This document shows positions 24,990 through 34,080 of a stretch of DNA of 64,000 bases, in pieces. The DNA comes from Streptomyces narbonensis (GTDB lineage Bacteria; Actinomycetota; Actinomycetes; Streptomycetales; Streptomycetaceae). The notes under the pieces are model-generated. The model was given only the letters and a program-made list of their open reading frames with translations. It was not told the DNA's origin and made no database searches. Location of the stretch: assembly GCF_014649015.1 (NCBI RefSeq), contig NZ_BMSF01000015.1:9175-73174 (forward strand), read 5' to 3'. The position numbers and the translations under genes are program-made. Numbering within the stretch: position 1 is the first letter of the stretch; each line of letters begins with the position of its first letter.

Positions 24990-27900
24990 GTGCACCTCAA
25001 GGCCCTGACCCTCCGCGGATTCAAGTCGTTCGCCTCGGCCACGACCCTGCGGTTCGAACCCGGCATCACCTGTGTCGTGGGCCCCAACGGATCGGGCAAG
25101 TCCAACGTCGTGGACGCCTTGTCCTGGGTCATGGGAGAGCAGGGCGCCAAGTCGCTGCGCGGCGGCAAGATGGAGGACGTCATCTTCGCCGGCACGACCG
25201 GGCGCCCCCCGCTCGGCCGCGCCGAGGTCTCGCTGACCATCGACAACTCCGACGGCGCGCTGCCCATCGACTACGCCGAGGTCACCATCACCCGGATCAT
25301 GTTCCGGGGCGGCAGCAGCGAGTACCAGATCAACGGCGACACCTGCCGGCTGCTCGACATCCAGGACCTGCTCTCCGACTCCGGCATCGGACGCGAGATG
25401 CACGTCATCGTCGGCCAGGGCCAGCTCGACTCCGTCCTGCACGCCGACCCGATGGGACGCCGCGCCTTCATCGAGGAGGCCTCCGGCGTCCTCAAGCACC
25501 GCAAGCGCAAAGAGAAGGCGCTGCGGAAGCTCGACGCGATGCAGGCCAACCTCGCGCGCGTGCAGGACCTCGCCGACGAACTCCGGCGCCAGCTCAAGCC
25601 CCTCGGCCGGCAGGCCGCCGTCGCCCGCCGGGCCGTCGTCATCCAGGCCGACCTGCGCGACGCCCGCCTCCGGCTCCTCGCCGACGACCTGGACCGGCTC
25701 CAGCGGGCGCTCACCGCCGAAGTCGCCGACGAGGCGGCCCTCCTCGCCCGCAAGGAGGCCACCGGGACCGAGCTGCGCGACGCGCTCGCCCGCGAGGCGG
25801 CACTCGAAGCCGAGGTCCAGGCCCTCGCCCCCCGCCTCGAACGCGCCCAGCAGAGCTGGTACGCCCTCTCCCAGCTCGCCGAACGCGTCCGCGGCACGAT
25901 CTCCCTCGCCGACGCGCGCGTGAAGAGCGCCGCCGACGCGCCCGCCGAGGAGCGGCGCGGCCGCGACCCCGAGGACCTGGAGCGGGAGGCCGCCCGCGTC
26001 CGCGAGCAGGAGGCCGAACTCGAAGCCGCCCTGGAGGCGGCCGAGCGCGCCCTGGAGGACACCGTCGCCCACCGCGCCGAGCTCGAACGCGCGCTGACCG
26101 CGGAGGAGCGCCGTCTCAAGGACGCGGCCCGGGCCATCGCCGACCGGCGCGAGGGCCTCGCGCGCCTCCACGGCCAGGTGAACGCGGCCCGCTCGCGCGC
26201 CGCCGCCGCCCAGGCCGAGATCGACCGGCTGGCCGCCGCCCGCGACGAGGCGGCGGACCGGGCGGTCGCCGCCCAGGAGGAGTACGAGCAGCTCACGGCG
26301 GAGGTCCAGGGTCTCGACGCCGCGAACGGCGAGCACGGCGAGCGGTACGAGGCGGCCCGGCGTGCACTCGCCGAGGCGGACAGCGCGCTGAGCGCCGCCC
26401 GCGAAGCCCTCGGCTCGGCCGAGCGGAGCCGGGCCGCGACCCGCGCCCGGCACGACACCCTCGCCCTCGGTCTGCGCCGCAAGGACGGCACGGGCGCCCT
26501 GCTCTCCGCCGGCGTCACCGGACTCCTCGGCCCGGCCGCCGAACTCCTCTCCGTCTCCCCGGGATACGAGATCCCCGTGGCCGCAGCCCTCGGCGCCGCC
26601 GCCGACGCGGTCGCCGCCACCGGGCCGGCCGCCGCGGCCGAGGCCCTGCGCCTCCTCCGCAAGCAGGACGCGGGCCGTGCCTCCCTCCTCCTGACCGACG
26701 CACCGGAGCCGCCCCCCGGCGTCGACCTCGGTGCCGAGGGCTGCCCGAGCGCCGCCGACCTGGTCCACGGACCAGCCGAACTCCTCCCCTCAGTACGTCG
26801 GTTGCTGGCCGGAGTGGTCGTCGTCGACGGCCTCGACGAGGCCGAGCGGCTGGTCCGGTCCCACCCGGGGCTCACCGCCGTCACCACCGAAGGGGACCTG
26901 CTCGGCGGGCACTTCGCGCACGGCGGCTCCGCCGGCGCGCCCAGCCTCCTCGAAGTCCAGGCCTCGGTGGCCGAGGCCGCCGCCGAGCTCGACGAACTGG
27001 CCGTCCGGTGCGAGGAGTCGGCCACCGCGCAGCGCGAGGCCGAGGAGCGCCGCCGGAGCGCGGGAGCGCTCGTCGAGCAGCTGGACGCGAGCCGCCGGGC
27101 CGCCGAGCGGGAGAAGTCGGCGGTCGCCACGGAGCTGGGACGGCTCGCCGGGCAGGCCAGGGGAGCGGCGGGGGAGGCCGAGCGGACCGCGGCTGCCGTC
27201 GCGCGCGCCCAGGAGGCCCTGGAGAAGGCCGTCGCCGACGCGGAGGAGCTGGCCGAGCGGCTCCTCGTCGCCCAGGAGCCCACCGCCTTCGGGGACGGTG
27301 ACGACGAGCCCGACACCTCCGTCCGCGACCGGCTCTCGATCGACGGCTCCAACGCCCGCCAGACCGAGATGGAGGCGCGGCTCCAGGTCCGTACCCACGA
27401 GGAGCGGGTCAAGGGGCTCGCCGGGCGCGCCGACTCCCTCGACCGGGCCGCCCGCGCCGAACGCGAGGCACGCGCGCGTGCGGAACAGCGCCGGACCAGG
27501 CTCCGGCACGAGCGCCGGGTCGCGGGCGCGGTCGCCGCCGGGGCCCGCGGCCTCCTCGCCCATGTGGAGGTCTCGCTCGTCCGCGCGGAGCGGGAGCGAG
27601 TGGCGGCCCAGGCGGCGAGGGCCGATCGTGAACAGGGACTCACGGTGGCCCGGGCCCGCGCCCGGGACCTCAAGGCCGAGCTGGACAAGCTGACCGACTC
27701 GGTCCACCGCGGCGAAGTGCTCGGCGCGGAGAAGCGGATGCGGATCGAGCAGCTGGAGGCGAAGGCTCTGGAGGAGTTCGGGGTGGAGGCGGCCGCGCTG
27801 GTCGCCGAGTACGGCCCCGACCAGCCCGTACCCCCGTCGCCCTCCGTGGACGGCGAAGAGCACCCGGAAGAGGCGGAGACCGCCCGGTCGTTCGTCCGTT

Positions 27901-28541
27901 CGGAGCAGGAGAAGCGGCTCAAGGCCGCCGAACGGGCGTACCACCAGCTCGGGAAGGTCAACCCGCTGGCTTTGGAAGAGTTCGCGGCCCTGGAGGAGCG
28001 GCACCGCTTCCTCTCCGAGCAGCTGGAGGACCTGAAGAAGACCCGGAGCGACCTCCTTCAGGTCGTGAAGGAGGTCGACGTACGGGTCGAGCAGGTCTTC
28101 ACGGAGGCCTACCGGGACACGGCCCGGGAGTTCGAGGGCGTCTTCTCGCGGCTCTTCCCCGGCGGCGAGGGCCGGCTGATCCTCACCGACCCGGACAACA
28201 TGCTCACCACCGGCGTCGACGTGGAGGCCCGGCCGCCGGGCAAGAAGGTCAAGAGGCTCTCGCTGCTCTCCGGCGGCGAGCGGTCGCTCACCGCCGTGGC
28301 GCTGCTGGTCTCGATCTTCAAGGCCAGGCCCAGCCCGTTCTACGTGATGGACGAGGTCGAGGCGGCGCTCGACGACACCAACCTCCAGCGGCTCATCCGG
28401 ATCATGGAGGAGCTCCAGGAGTCCTCGCAGCTGATCGTGATCACGCACCAGAAGCGGACGATGGAGGTCGCGGACGCGCTGTACGGCGTGTCCATGCAGG
28501 GCGACGGCGTCTCGAAGGTGATCAGCCAGCGACTGCGCTGA
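24990..28541 (+). CDS. smc: Chromosome segregation ATPase SMC
   Basis: An 1183-residue SMC condensin subunit. The Walker A motif VVGPNGSGKSNVVDALSWVM is at about residue 28. Coiled coils run at about 170-500 and 670-1010, with a glycine-rich hinge between (about 505-665). The signature LSGGERSLTAVALL is near residue 1093 and Walker B FYVMDEVEAALDD near 1115. GTG at 24990 gives the standard start MHLKALTLRGFKSF. ScpA and ScpB are not encoded nearby. It compacts and separates chromosomes, notably during sporulation. Confidence 0.98.
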   Translation: MHLKALTLRGFKSFASATTLRFEPGITCVVGPNGSGKSNVVDALSWVMGEQGAKSLRGGKMEDVIFAGTTGRPPLGRAEVSLTIDNSDGALPIDYAEVTITRIMFRGGSSEYQINGDTCRLLDIQDLLSDSGIGREMHVIVGQGQLDSVLHADPMGRRAFIEEASGVLKHRKRKEKALRKLDAMQANLARVQDLADELRRQLKPLGRQAAVARRAVVIQADLRDARLRLLADDLDRLQRALTAEVADEAALLARKEATGTELRDALAREAALEAEVQALAPRLERAQQSWYALSQLAERVRGTISLADARVKSAADAPAEERRGRDPEDLEREAARVREQEAELEAALEAAERALEDTVAHRAELERALTAEERRLKDAARAIADRREGLARLHGQVNAARSRAAAAQAEIDRLAAARDEAADRAVAAQEEYEQLTAEVQGLDAANGEHGERYEAARRALAEADSALSAAREALGSAERSRAATRARHDTLALGLRRKDGTGALLSAGVTGLLGPAAELLSVSPGYEIPVAAALGAAADAVAATGPAAAAEALRLLRKQDAGRASLLLTDAPEPPPGVDLGAEGCPSAADLVHGPAELLPSVRRLLAGVVVVDGLDEAERLVRSHPGLTAVTTEGDLLGGHFAHGGSAGAPSLLEVQASVAEAAAELDELAVRCEESATAQREAEERRRSAGALVEQLDASRRAAEREKSAVATELGRLAGQARGAAGEAERTAAAVARAQEALEKAVADAEELAERLLVAQEPTAFGDGDDEPDTSVRDRLSIDGSNARQTEMEARLQVRTHEERVKGLAGRADSLDRAARAEREARARAEQRRTRLRHERRVAGAVAAGARGLLAHVEVSLVRAERERVAAQAARADREQGLTVARARARDLKAELDKLTDSVHRGEVLGAEKRMRIEQLEAKALEEFGVEAAALVAEYGPDQPVPPSPSVDGEEHPEEAETARSFVRSEQEKRLKAAERAYHQLGKVNPLALEEFAALEERHRFLSEQLEDLKKTRSDLLQVVKEVDVRVEQVFTEAYRDTAREFEGVFSRLFPGGEGRLILTDPDNMLTTGVDVEARPPGKKVKRLSLLSGGERSLTAVALLVSIFKARPSPFYVMDEVEAALDDTNLQRLIRIMEELQESSQLIVITHQKRTMEVADALYGVSMQGDGVSKVISQRLR

Positions 28542-28552
28542 GGCTCCATCTC

Positions 28553-28631
28553 TTCAAGTCTTGAATCTGATGTGGCCTGTCACGTTCTTAAAGTCATACG
28601 ACATCGGCTATTGACTTCGAAACTTGAAGGC
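28553..28631. promoter_or_regulatory. Candidate operators around the glcP promoter
   Basis: A perfect dyad TTCAAG-T-CTTGAA lies at 28553-28565. A related imperfect dyad, CTTCGAAACTTGAAG, lies at 28615-28629, inside the spacer of the predicted promoter. Both share CTTGAA half-sites, so one regulator could bind both. The regulator is not identified from the sequence. Confidence 0.35.
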
Positions 28632-28638
28632 ATAGTCT
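28611..28638 (+). promoter_or_regulatory. glcP promoter, vegetative sigma type
   Basis: TTGACT (28611-28616), a 16-base spacer and TAGTCT (28633-28638) form a near-consensus HrdB-type promoter 86 bases before the glcP start codon. Confidence 0.55.
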
Positions 28639-28723
28639 CTGCAACGTTGCTTTTACCTTCACGTGGTGAGCGGCGTGAAGTTGTGCGCCACTGGAAGGGC
28701 TTGCCCCCCACCCAGGAGTCCAT

Positions 28724-30157
28724 GTGACCAGTACCGCGCAGGCGCCCACGCCGCCGCCGTCCGAAGGCCGAGCGGCCCATCCTGACCACCTCGGCCACGT
28801 CATCTTCATCACGGCCTCCGCCGCGATGGGCGGGTTCCTCTTCGGCTACGACAGCTCCGTCATCAACGGCGCCGTCGAGGCGATCCGGGACCGGTACGAC
28901 ATCGGCTCCGGCACCCTCGCCCAGGTCATCGCCATCGCCCTGATCGGCTGCGCCATCGGCGCCGCGACCGCCGGCCGGATCGCCGACCGCATCGGCCGCA
29001 TCCGCTGCATGCAGATCTCCGCGGTCCTCTTCGCCGTCAGCGCCGTGGGCTCCGCGCTCCCCTTCGCCCTCTGGGACCTGGCCCTGTGGCGGGTCATCGG
29101 CGGCTTCGCCATCGGCATGGCCTCCGTCATCGGCCCCGCGTACATCGCCGAGGTCGCCCCCGCCGCCTACCGCGGCCGCCTCGGCTCCTTCCAGCAGGCC
29201 GCGATCGTCATCGGCATCGCCATCTCCCAGCTGGTCAACTACGGCATCCTCCAGCTCGCCGACGGGGACCAGCGCGGTGAGATCGGCGGCCTCGAGGCCT
29301 GGCAGTGGATGCTCGGCGTGATGGTCGTCCCCGCTCTCCTCTACGGCATGCTGTCCTTCGCCATCCCCGAGTCCCCGCGCTTCCTCATCTCCGTCGGGAA
29401 GACCGACCGGGCCAAGGAGGTCCTCGCCGAGGTCGAGGGCCACGGCGTCGACCTCGACGCGCGCGTCGCCGAGATCGACCGGGCCATGCGCAGCGAGCAC
29501 AAGTCCACCTTCAAGGACCTGCTCGTCGCCGGCAGCAGGTTCAAGCTGCTGCCCATCGTCTGGGTCGGCATCGGACTCTCGATCTTCCAGCAGCTCGTCG
29601 GCATCAACGTCGCCTTCTACTACTCCGCGACGCTCTGGCAGTCGGTCGGCATCGACCCGTCCAGCTCGTTCTTCTACTCGTTCACGACGTCGATCATCAA
29701 CATCATCGGCACCGTGATCGCCATGGTCCTGGTCGACCGCGTCGGCCGGAAGCCGCTCGCCCTCGTCGGCTCCGTCGGCATGGCGATCGCCCTCGCCTTC
29801 GAGGCCTGGGCCTTCTCCGCCGACCTCGTCGACGGCAAGCTCCCCGAGACCCAGGGCGTCGTGGCGCTCGTCGCCGCCCACGTCTTCGTCCTCTTCTTCG
29901 CCCTCTCCTGGGGCGTCGTGGTCTGGGTCTTCCTCGGCGAGATGTTCCCCAACCGGATCCGCGCCGCCGCCCTCGGCGTCGCCGCCTCCGCGCAGTGGAT
30001 CGCCAACTGGGCCATCACCGCGAGCTTCCCGTCCCTCGCGGACTGGAACCTCTCCGGCACCTACATCATCTACACGGTCTTCGCCGTGCTCTCGATCCCC
30101 TTCGTGCTCAGGTACGTCAAGGAGACCAAGGGCAAGGCGTTGGAGGAGATGGGCTAA
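28724..30157 (+). CDS. glcP: Glucose permease GlcP (MFS sugar porter)
   Basis: A 477-residue, 12-helix major facilitator of the sugar-porter family. Signatures: GGFLFGYDSSVINGA in helix 1, GRIADRIGRIR in the first cytoplasmic loop, PESPRFL after helix 6, QQLVGINVAFYYS in helix 7 and DRVGRKPL in the second cytoplasmic loop. The smc-glcP-ftsY position and sequence type match S. coelicolor GlcP1, the main glucose-H+ symporter needed for glucose repression. GTG at 28724. It has its own promoter and a strong terminator. Confidence 0.93.
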   Translation: MTSTAQAPTPPPSEGRAAHPDHLGHVIFITASAAMGGFLFGYDSSVINGAVEAIRDRYDIGSGTLAQVIAIALIGCAIGAATAGRIADRIGRIRCMQISAVLFAVSAVGSALPFALWDLALWRVIGGFAIGMASVIGPAYIAEVAPAAYRGRLGSFQQAAIVIGIAISQLVNYGILQLADGDQRGEIGGLEAWQWMLGVMVVPALLYGMLSFAIPESPRFLISVGKTDRAKEVLAEVEGHGVDLDARVAEIDRAMRSEHKSTFKDLLVAGSRFKLLPIVWVGIGLSIFQQLVGINVAFYYSATLWQSVGIDPSSSFFYSFTTSIINIIGTVIAMVLVDRVGRKPLALVGSVGMAIALAFEAWAFSADLVDGKLPETQGVVALVAAHVFVLFFALSWGVVVWVFLGEMFPNRIRAAALGVAASAQWIANWAITASFPSLADWNLSGTYIIYTVFAVLSIPFVLRYVKETKGKALEEMG

Positions 30158-30187
30158 ACCCCGCTGCCCCGCTCCTCTTCCACGGAA

Positions 30188-30226
30188 CTGCCCCGGCCCG
30201 AGGCCCTACGCCCCGAGCCGGGGCAG
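30188..30226. terminator. Bidirectional terminator, glcP / LLM oxidoreductase
   Basis: CTGCCCCGGC (30188-30197) pairs with GCCGGGGCAG (30217-30226). The loop contains the stop codon of the convergent gene. Confidence 0.75.
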
Positions 30227-31177
30227 TACGCCGTCGCAGAACAGCCGCAGGCTCCGCCACCCCTCCTCGACCGGCATCCCGCCGCACAGCGGATGCAGCA
30301 CCAGGCTCTCCAGGCCGAGCGCCACGCACTCGTCCGGCGTCACCACCCGGTAGACCCCCTCCGCGCGCAGCTCCTCCACCGTCGTCGCCGTCGACCGCAC
30401 CGCCGAGCGGATGTCCTTCGACTGCCAGGAGGCGTACGTCCGCGCCTCGTGCAGGAAGTGCTCCCCGTACTCCGCCCAGGTCCGGTCCGGATCCTCCGAC
30501 AGGTGCAGCAGCGGCGTCTCCTCGGCCGGCATCATCGTCCAGCCCTCCGTGCCGTACTCGGCGCACCGCTCCTGGTAGTACGCCTCGAGCTCCGGCAGGT
30601 GCGCGCTCGGGAAGAAGGGCAGCCCGAGCCGGGCCGCCCGCCGCGCCGCCGCCCGCGACGAGCCGCCGACCAGGAGCATCGGGTGCGGCTGGGTGAGCGG
30701 TCGAGGGGTGACTCGTACCGTACGGCCCTGATAGGTGAACGGCTCCCCGGTCCACGCCGTCAGCAGGGTCTCCAGGAGCAGGTCCTGGAGCTTCCCGCGC
30801 CGGCCCCATTCGACCCCGCGCTCCCCGTACTCCTCCGGCCGGTAGCCGATCCCCGCCACCGTCACGAGGCGGCCTCCGCTCAGCAGGTCCAGGACCGCGA
30901 TGTCCTCGGCCAGCCGCAGCGGGTCGTGCAGCGGCCCGATGATCGCCGAGACGGTGACCGCGATCCTCTTCGTCGCCCCGAAGACCGCGCCCGCGAAGGT
31001 GAAGGGGGAAGGCAGCCAGTTGTTCGCGACGCCGTGGTGCTCCTCGGTCTGGACCGTGTCGACCCCGTGCGCGTCGGCGTGGGCGGCCATCTCGACGGCC
31101 GCCCGGTAGCGGGCCGCGAGGGAGACGGGGGTCGCCCGCGGGTCGACGAGGTTGAACCGTACGACTGTGAAGGGCAT
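30206..31177 (-). CDS. LLM-class (luciferase-like) flavin-dependent oxidoreductase
   Basis: A 323-residue TIM-barrel protein of the bacterial luciferase-like monooxygenase superfamily. It shows TEEHHGVANNWLPSP, AVLDLLSGGRLVTVAGIGY and PHPMLLVGGSSRAAARRAA. Members use FMN or F420, and cofactor choice cannot be read here. The cofC gene shows that the organism makes F420. A clean inverted repeat lies 45 bases upstream. Substrate unknown. The gene behind it on the same strand is a permease 57 bases away, so cotranscription is possible. Confidence 0.88.
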   Translation of the reverse strand: MPFTVVRFNLVDPRATPVSLAARYRAAVEMAAHADAHGVDTVQTEEHHGVANNWLPSPFTFAGAVFGATKRIAVTVSAIIGPLHDPLRLAEDIAVLDLLSGGRLVTVAGIGYRPEEYGERGVEWGRRGKLQDLLLETLLTAWTGEPFTYQGRTVRVTPRPLTQPHPMLLVGGSSRAAARRAARLGLPFFPSAHLPELEAYYQERCAEYGTEGWTMMPAEETPLLHLSEDPDRTWAEYGEHFLHEARTYASWQSKDIRSAVRSTATTVEELRAEGVYRVVTPDECVALGLESLVLHPLCGGMPVEEGWRSLRLFCDGVLPRLGA

Positions 31178-31221
31178 GGGAAGTCCCCCTCCGCTCGTGG
31201 GATCCGGCGAAGGGGGACGTT

Positions 31222-31240
31222 ATCTGACGTGGCGTCAGAT
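31222..31240. promoter_or_regulatory. Perfect 19-bp inverted repeat (TetR-type operator candidate)
   Basis: ATCTGACG-TGG-CGTCAGAT has two exact 8-base arms. It lies 45 bases upstream of the LLM oxidoreductase start and overlaps the stop codon of the permease gene. Size and symmetry suit a TetR-family operator. No TetR gene is adjacent. Confidence 0.45.
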
Positions 31241-32692
31241 GGAAACGGTCTCGCGCACCTCGGCGGGCGCCACCGGAGCCTTCTCGGGCGTCCGCGGCAG
31301 CACGGCGTACAGCACGCCCGCCACCACGATCGTCGCCGCCCAGCCCAGGCCGTTCTCACCGATCCACGAGGAGGCGAGCGGACCCGCGAACCAGTCGACC
31401 TTGGTGAACAGCAGGCCCACGAGCAGCGCCACGGCCCACGCCGCCATCGCCTGCCAGGCGAAACCGCCCCGGTACCAGTACGCGCTGGTCCGGGTGGTGT
31501 CCATCAACGCCTCCGCGTCGTACGACCGGCGGCGCAGCATGTCCACGCCGAAGACGCCGATCCACGCCGAGAACGCCACGGCGAGCAGGGTGAGGAACGA
31601 GATGAACGAACCGATGAAGCTGGTCGCCACCACCATCAGCAGGAAGCCGAAGACCAGGCTGATCACGGCGTTCACGCTGACCGCCGCCGCGCGCGACACC
31701 TTGATGCCCAGGGTCTGCGCCGTGAAGCCGGCCGAGTACATCGACATCGAGTTGATCAGCAGCATCCCGAGCAGCGCGATCACCAGGTACGGCACGGAGA
31801 TCCACATCGGGAGCAGCTCGCCGATGAAGGAGACCGGGTCCTGCGCCGAAGCGAGGTCCGGCGTCGACACGGCCATGACCGCGCCCATCAGCACCATCGG
31901 CAGGACCACGATCCCGGCGCCGCCGATCGTCGAGCCGACCATCGCCTTCGAGGAGGCCGTCCGGGGCAGGTAGCGGGTGAAGTCCGGACCCGACGGGACC
32001 CAGCTGATGCCTCCCGCGGCGATGGTGCCGATGCCCGCGACCATCATCGCGGTCGAACCGGCCGGCTTGTCGAAGACCGCGGACCAGTCGGTGTTCGCCA
32101 CCAGGTAGACCAGGACGAGGACCGAGAAGGCGCCGAAGAGGTACGTGGACCACTTGCTGCACACCCGCAGCGCGTTGATCCCGAGACCCGAGACCAGGAA
32201 GGTGCAGGTGACGAAGAGCAGCAGCGTCACCACGATGAGGAGCGTGTTCGACTTCACGCCGAAGAGCAGGTCGAGCACGGTCAGCACCGCGTAGGCGCCG
32301 GTCACCGCGTTGATGGTCTCCCAGCCCCAGCGGGCGACCCAGATCAGCGCGCCGGGAAAAAGGTTTCCGCGCTGGCCGAACACGGCCCGCGACAGCGCCA
32401 TGCCCGGCGCGCCGCCGCGCTTCCCCGCGATCGAGATCAGGCCGACGATCCCGTACGAGAGCACGGGCGCGGCGATCGCCACGGTCAGGACCTGCCAGAA
32501 GTTCAGGCCGTTGAAGACGATCAGGCCGGCGCCCATCGTGAGCAGCAACACACTGATGTTGGCCGCGACCCACGTCGGGAAGAGCTCGCGGACCCGACCG
32601 GTCCGCTCGGCGTCGGGGACGGGTTCGAGACCGCGGGTCTCCATCGCGCCGTCGTGCGTCGCGCCTACGGCTTCGGAGGCGTCGTGGGGCAT
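31235..32692 (-). CDS. NCS1-family purine/cytosine permease
   Basis: A 485-residue, about 12-helix nucleobase-cation symporter-1 transporter (cytosine/purine/allantoin type). Family features are the first helix with NISVLLLTMGAGLIVFNGLNFW, SRAVFGQRGN, and GGISWVPSGPDFTRYLPR in the middle. The C-terminus is charged. ATG at 32692 is preceded on its strand by GGAG at good spacing. No nucleobase catabolic genes are nearby, so the substrate is not predictable. Confidence 0.9.
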   Translation of the reverse strand: MPHDASEAVGATHDGAMETRGLEPVPDAERTGRVRELFPTWVAANISVLLLTMGAGLIVFNGLNFWQVLTVAIAAPVLSYGIVGLISIAGKRGGAPGMALSRAVFGQRGNLFPGALIWVARWGWETINAVTGAYAVLTVLDLLFGVKSNTLLIVVTLLLFVTCTFLVSGLGINALRVCSKWSTYLFGAFSVLVLVYLVANTDWSAVFDKPAGSTAMMVAGIGTIAAGGISWVPSGPDFTRYLPRTASSKAMVGSTIGGAGIVVLPMVLMGAVMAVSTPDLASAQDPVSFIGELLPMWISVPYLVIALLGMLLINSMSMYSAGFTAQTLGIKVSRAAAVSVNAVISLVFGFLLMVVATSFIGSFISFLTLLAVAFSAWIGVFGVDMLRRRSYDAEALMDTTRTSAYWYRGGFAWQAMAAWAVALLVGLLFTKVDWFAGPLASSWIGENGLGWAATIVVAGVLYAVLPRTPEKAPVAPAEVRETVSI

Positions 32693-32777
32693 GGGGGTAC
32701 TCCGTGAAGAAGGTGGGGGAGCCATCCAGGGTACGTGCTCCGACTTTGTGCCCCTCGTGGCCGATACTGGACGGGTT

Positions 32778-34004
32778 ATGGAACTCATCCTTGCTGTAGT
32801 CATCGCTCTGGTCGTCGCGGTCGCCGTGACGAGCGGGCTCGTGATCAGCGGCCGCAAGAAGAAGCAGCTGCCGCCCGCCGAGCCGCCGTCCACCACGCCG
32901 ACCATCACCGCTCCGCCCGCCGAACCGCACGTCGGCGAGGAGGCGGAGACGCCGCGGGAGGAACCACGCCGCACGGTCGAGGAGGTCGAGCTCCCGACGG
33001 CCGAGGAGGCCGTCGAGACGCCGGCCGCGGTCGAGGACCCCGTCGTCGCCGCGCCCGAGGCCCCGGAGATCGAGGTCCCGGAGCCGACCGCCGGCCGTCT
33101 CGTACGGCTCCGTGCCCGGCTCGCCCGCTCCCAGAACTCGCTCGGCAAGGGGCTCCTGACGCTCCTTTCCCGCGAGCACCTCGACGAGGACACCTGGGAG
33201 GAGATCGAGGAGACCCTCCTCACGGCGGACGTCGGCGTCGCCCCCACGCAGGAGCTCGTCGAGCGGCTGCGCGAGCGGGTCCGGGTGCTCGGCACCCGCA
33301 CCCCCGACGAGCTGCGCGGCCTGCTCCGCGAGGAGCTCGTCGCCCTCCTCGGCCCGGACCTCGACCGCACGGTGAAGACCGAGAGCCCGGCCGACGTGCC
33401 GGGTGTGGTCATGGTCGTCGGCGTCAACGGCACCGGCAAGACCACCACCACCGGCAAGCTGGCCCGCGTCCTGGTCGCCGACGGCAAGTCCGTCGTCCTC
33501 GGCGCCGCCGACACCTTCCGGGCCGCCGCCGCCGACCAGCTCCAGACCTGGGGCGAGCGCGTCGGTGCCCGCACCGTGCGCGGACCCGAGGGCGGCGACC
33601 CGGCGTCGATCGCCTTCGACGCGGTCAAGGAGGGCATCGCCGAGGGTGCGGACGTCGTCCTCATCGACACCGCCGGCCGCCTCCACACCAAGACCGGCCT
33701 CATGGACGAGCTCGGCAAGGTCAAGCGCGTCGTCGAGAAACACGGCCCGCTCGACGAGATCCTCCTCGTCCTCGACGCCACCACCGGGCAGAACGGCCTC
33801 ATCCAGGCGCGTGTCTTCGCCGAGGTCGTCGACATCACCGGCATCGTCCTGACCAAGCTCGACGGCACCGCCAAGGGCGGCATCGTCGTGGCCGTCCAGC
33901 GCGAGCTGGGCGTCCCGGTCAAGCTGGTCGGCCTGGGCGAGGGCCCGGACGACCTGGCGCCGTTCGAGCCGGGCGCCTTCGTCGACGCCCTGATCGGCGA
34001 CTGA
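32778..34004 (+). CDS. ftsY: Signal recognition particle receptor FtsY
   Basis: A 408-residue SRP GTPase receptor. The N-terminal hydrophobic helix (residues 2-25) can insert in the membrane. An acidic Glu/Pro-rich A-domain spans about 30-110. The NG domain follows, with GTPase motifs VNGTGKTTTTGKLA, the insertion-box region AADTFRAAA, VLIDTAGRLH, and TKLDGTAKGG. It works with Ffh (41341-42894). A terminator follows. Confidence 0.96.
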   Translation: MELILAVVIALVVAVAVTSGLVISGRKKKQLPPAEPPSTTPTITAPPAEPHVGEEAETPREEPRRTVEEVELPTAEEAVETPAAVEDPVVAAPEAPEIEVPEPTAGRLVRLRARLARSQNSLGKGLLTLLSREHLDEDTWEEIEETLLTADVGVAPTQELVERLRERVRVLGTRTPDELRGLLREELVALLGPDLDRTVKTESPADVPGVVMVVGVNGTGKTTTTGKLARVLVADGKSVVLGAADTFRAAAADQLQTWGERVGARTVRGPEGGDPASIAFDAVKEGIAEGADVVLIDTAGRLHTKTGLMDELGKVKRVVEKHGPLDEILLVLDATTGQNGLIQARVFAEVVDITGIVLTKLDGTAKGGIVVAVQRELGVPVKLVGLGEGPDDLAPFEPGAFVDALIGD

Positions 34005-34028
34005 CCGGCTCCCGCACGAGCCCCGGAC

Positions 34029-34070
34029 GCGTGAGGGCCCCCGCCGTACTCCGGCGGGGGCCCTCACGCA
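34029..34070. terminator. ftsY terminator (bidirectional)
   Basis: An 18-base perfect stem (GCGTGAGGGCCCCCGCCG with its complement) around TACTC, between ftsY and the convergent primase-like gene. Confidence 0.9.
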
Positions 34071-34080
34071 TGTCGGAACC

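Noticed and set aside
28554-28566. The TTCAAG-T-CTTGAA dyad as the smc terminator
   Set aside because: The arms are only six AT-rich base pairs with a one-base centre, too weak for RNA termination. A protein-binding site is more likely.
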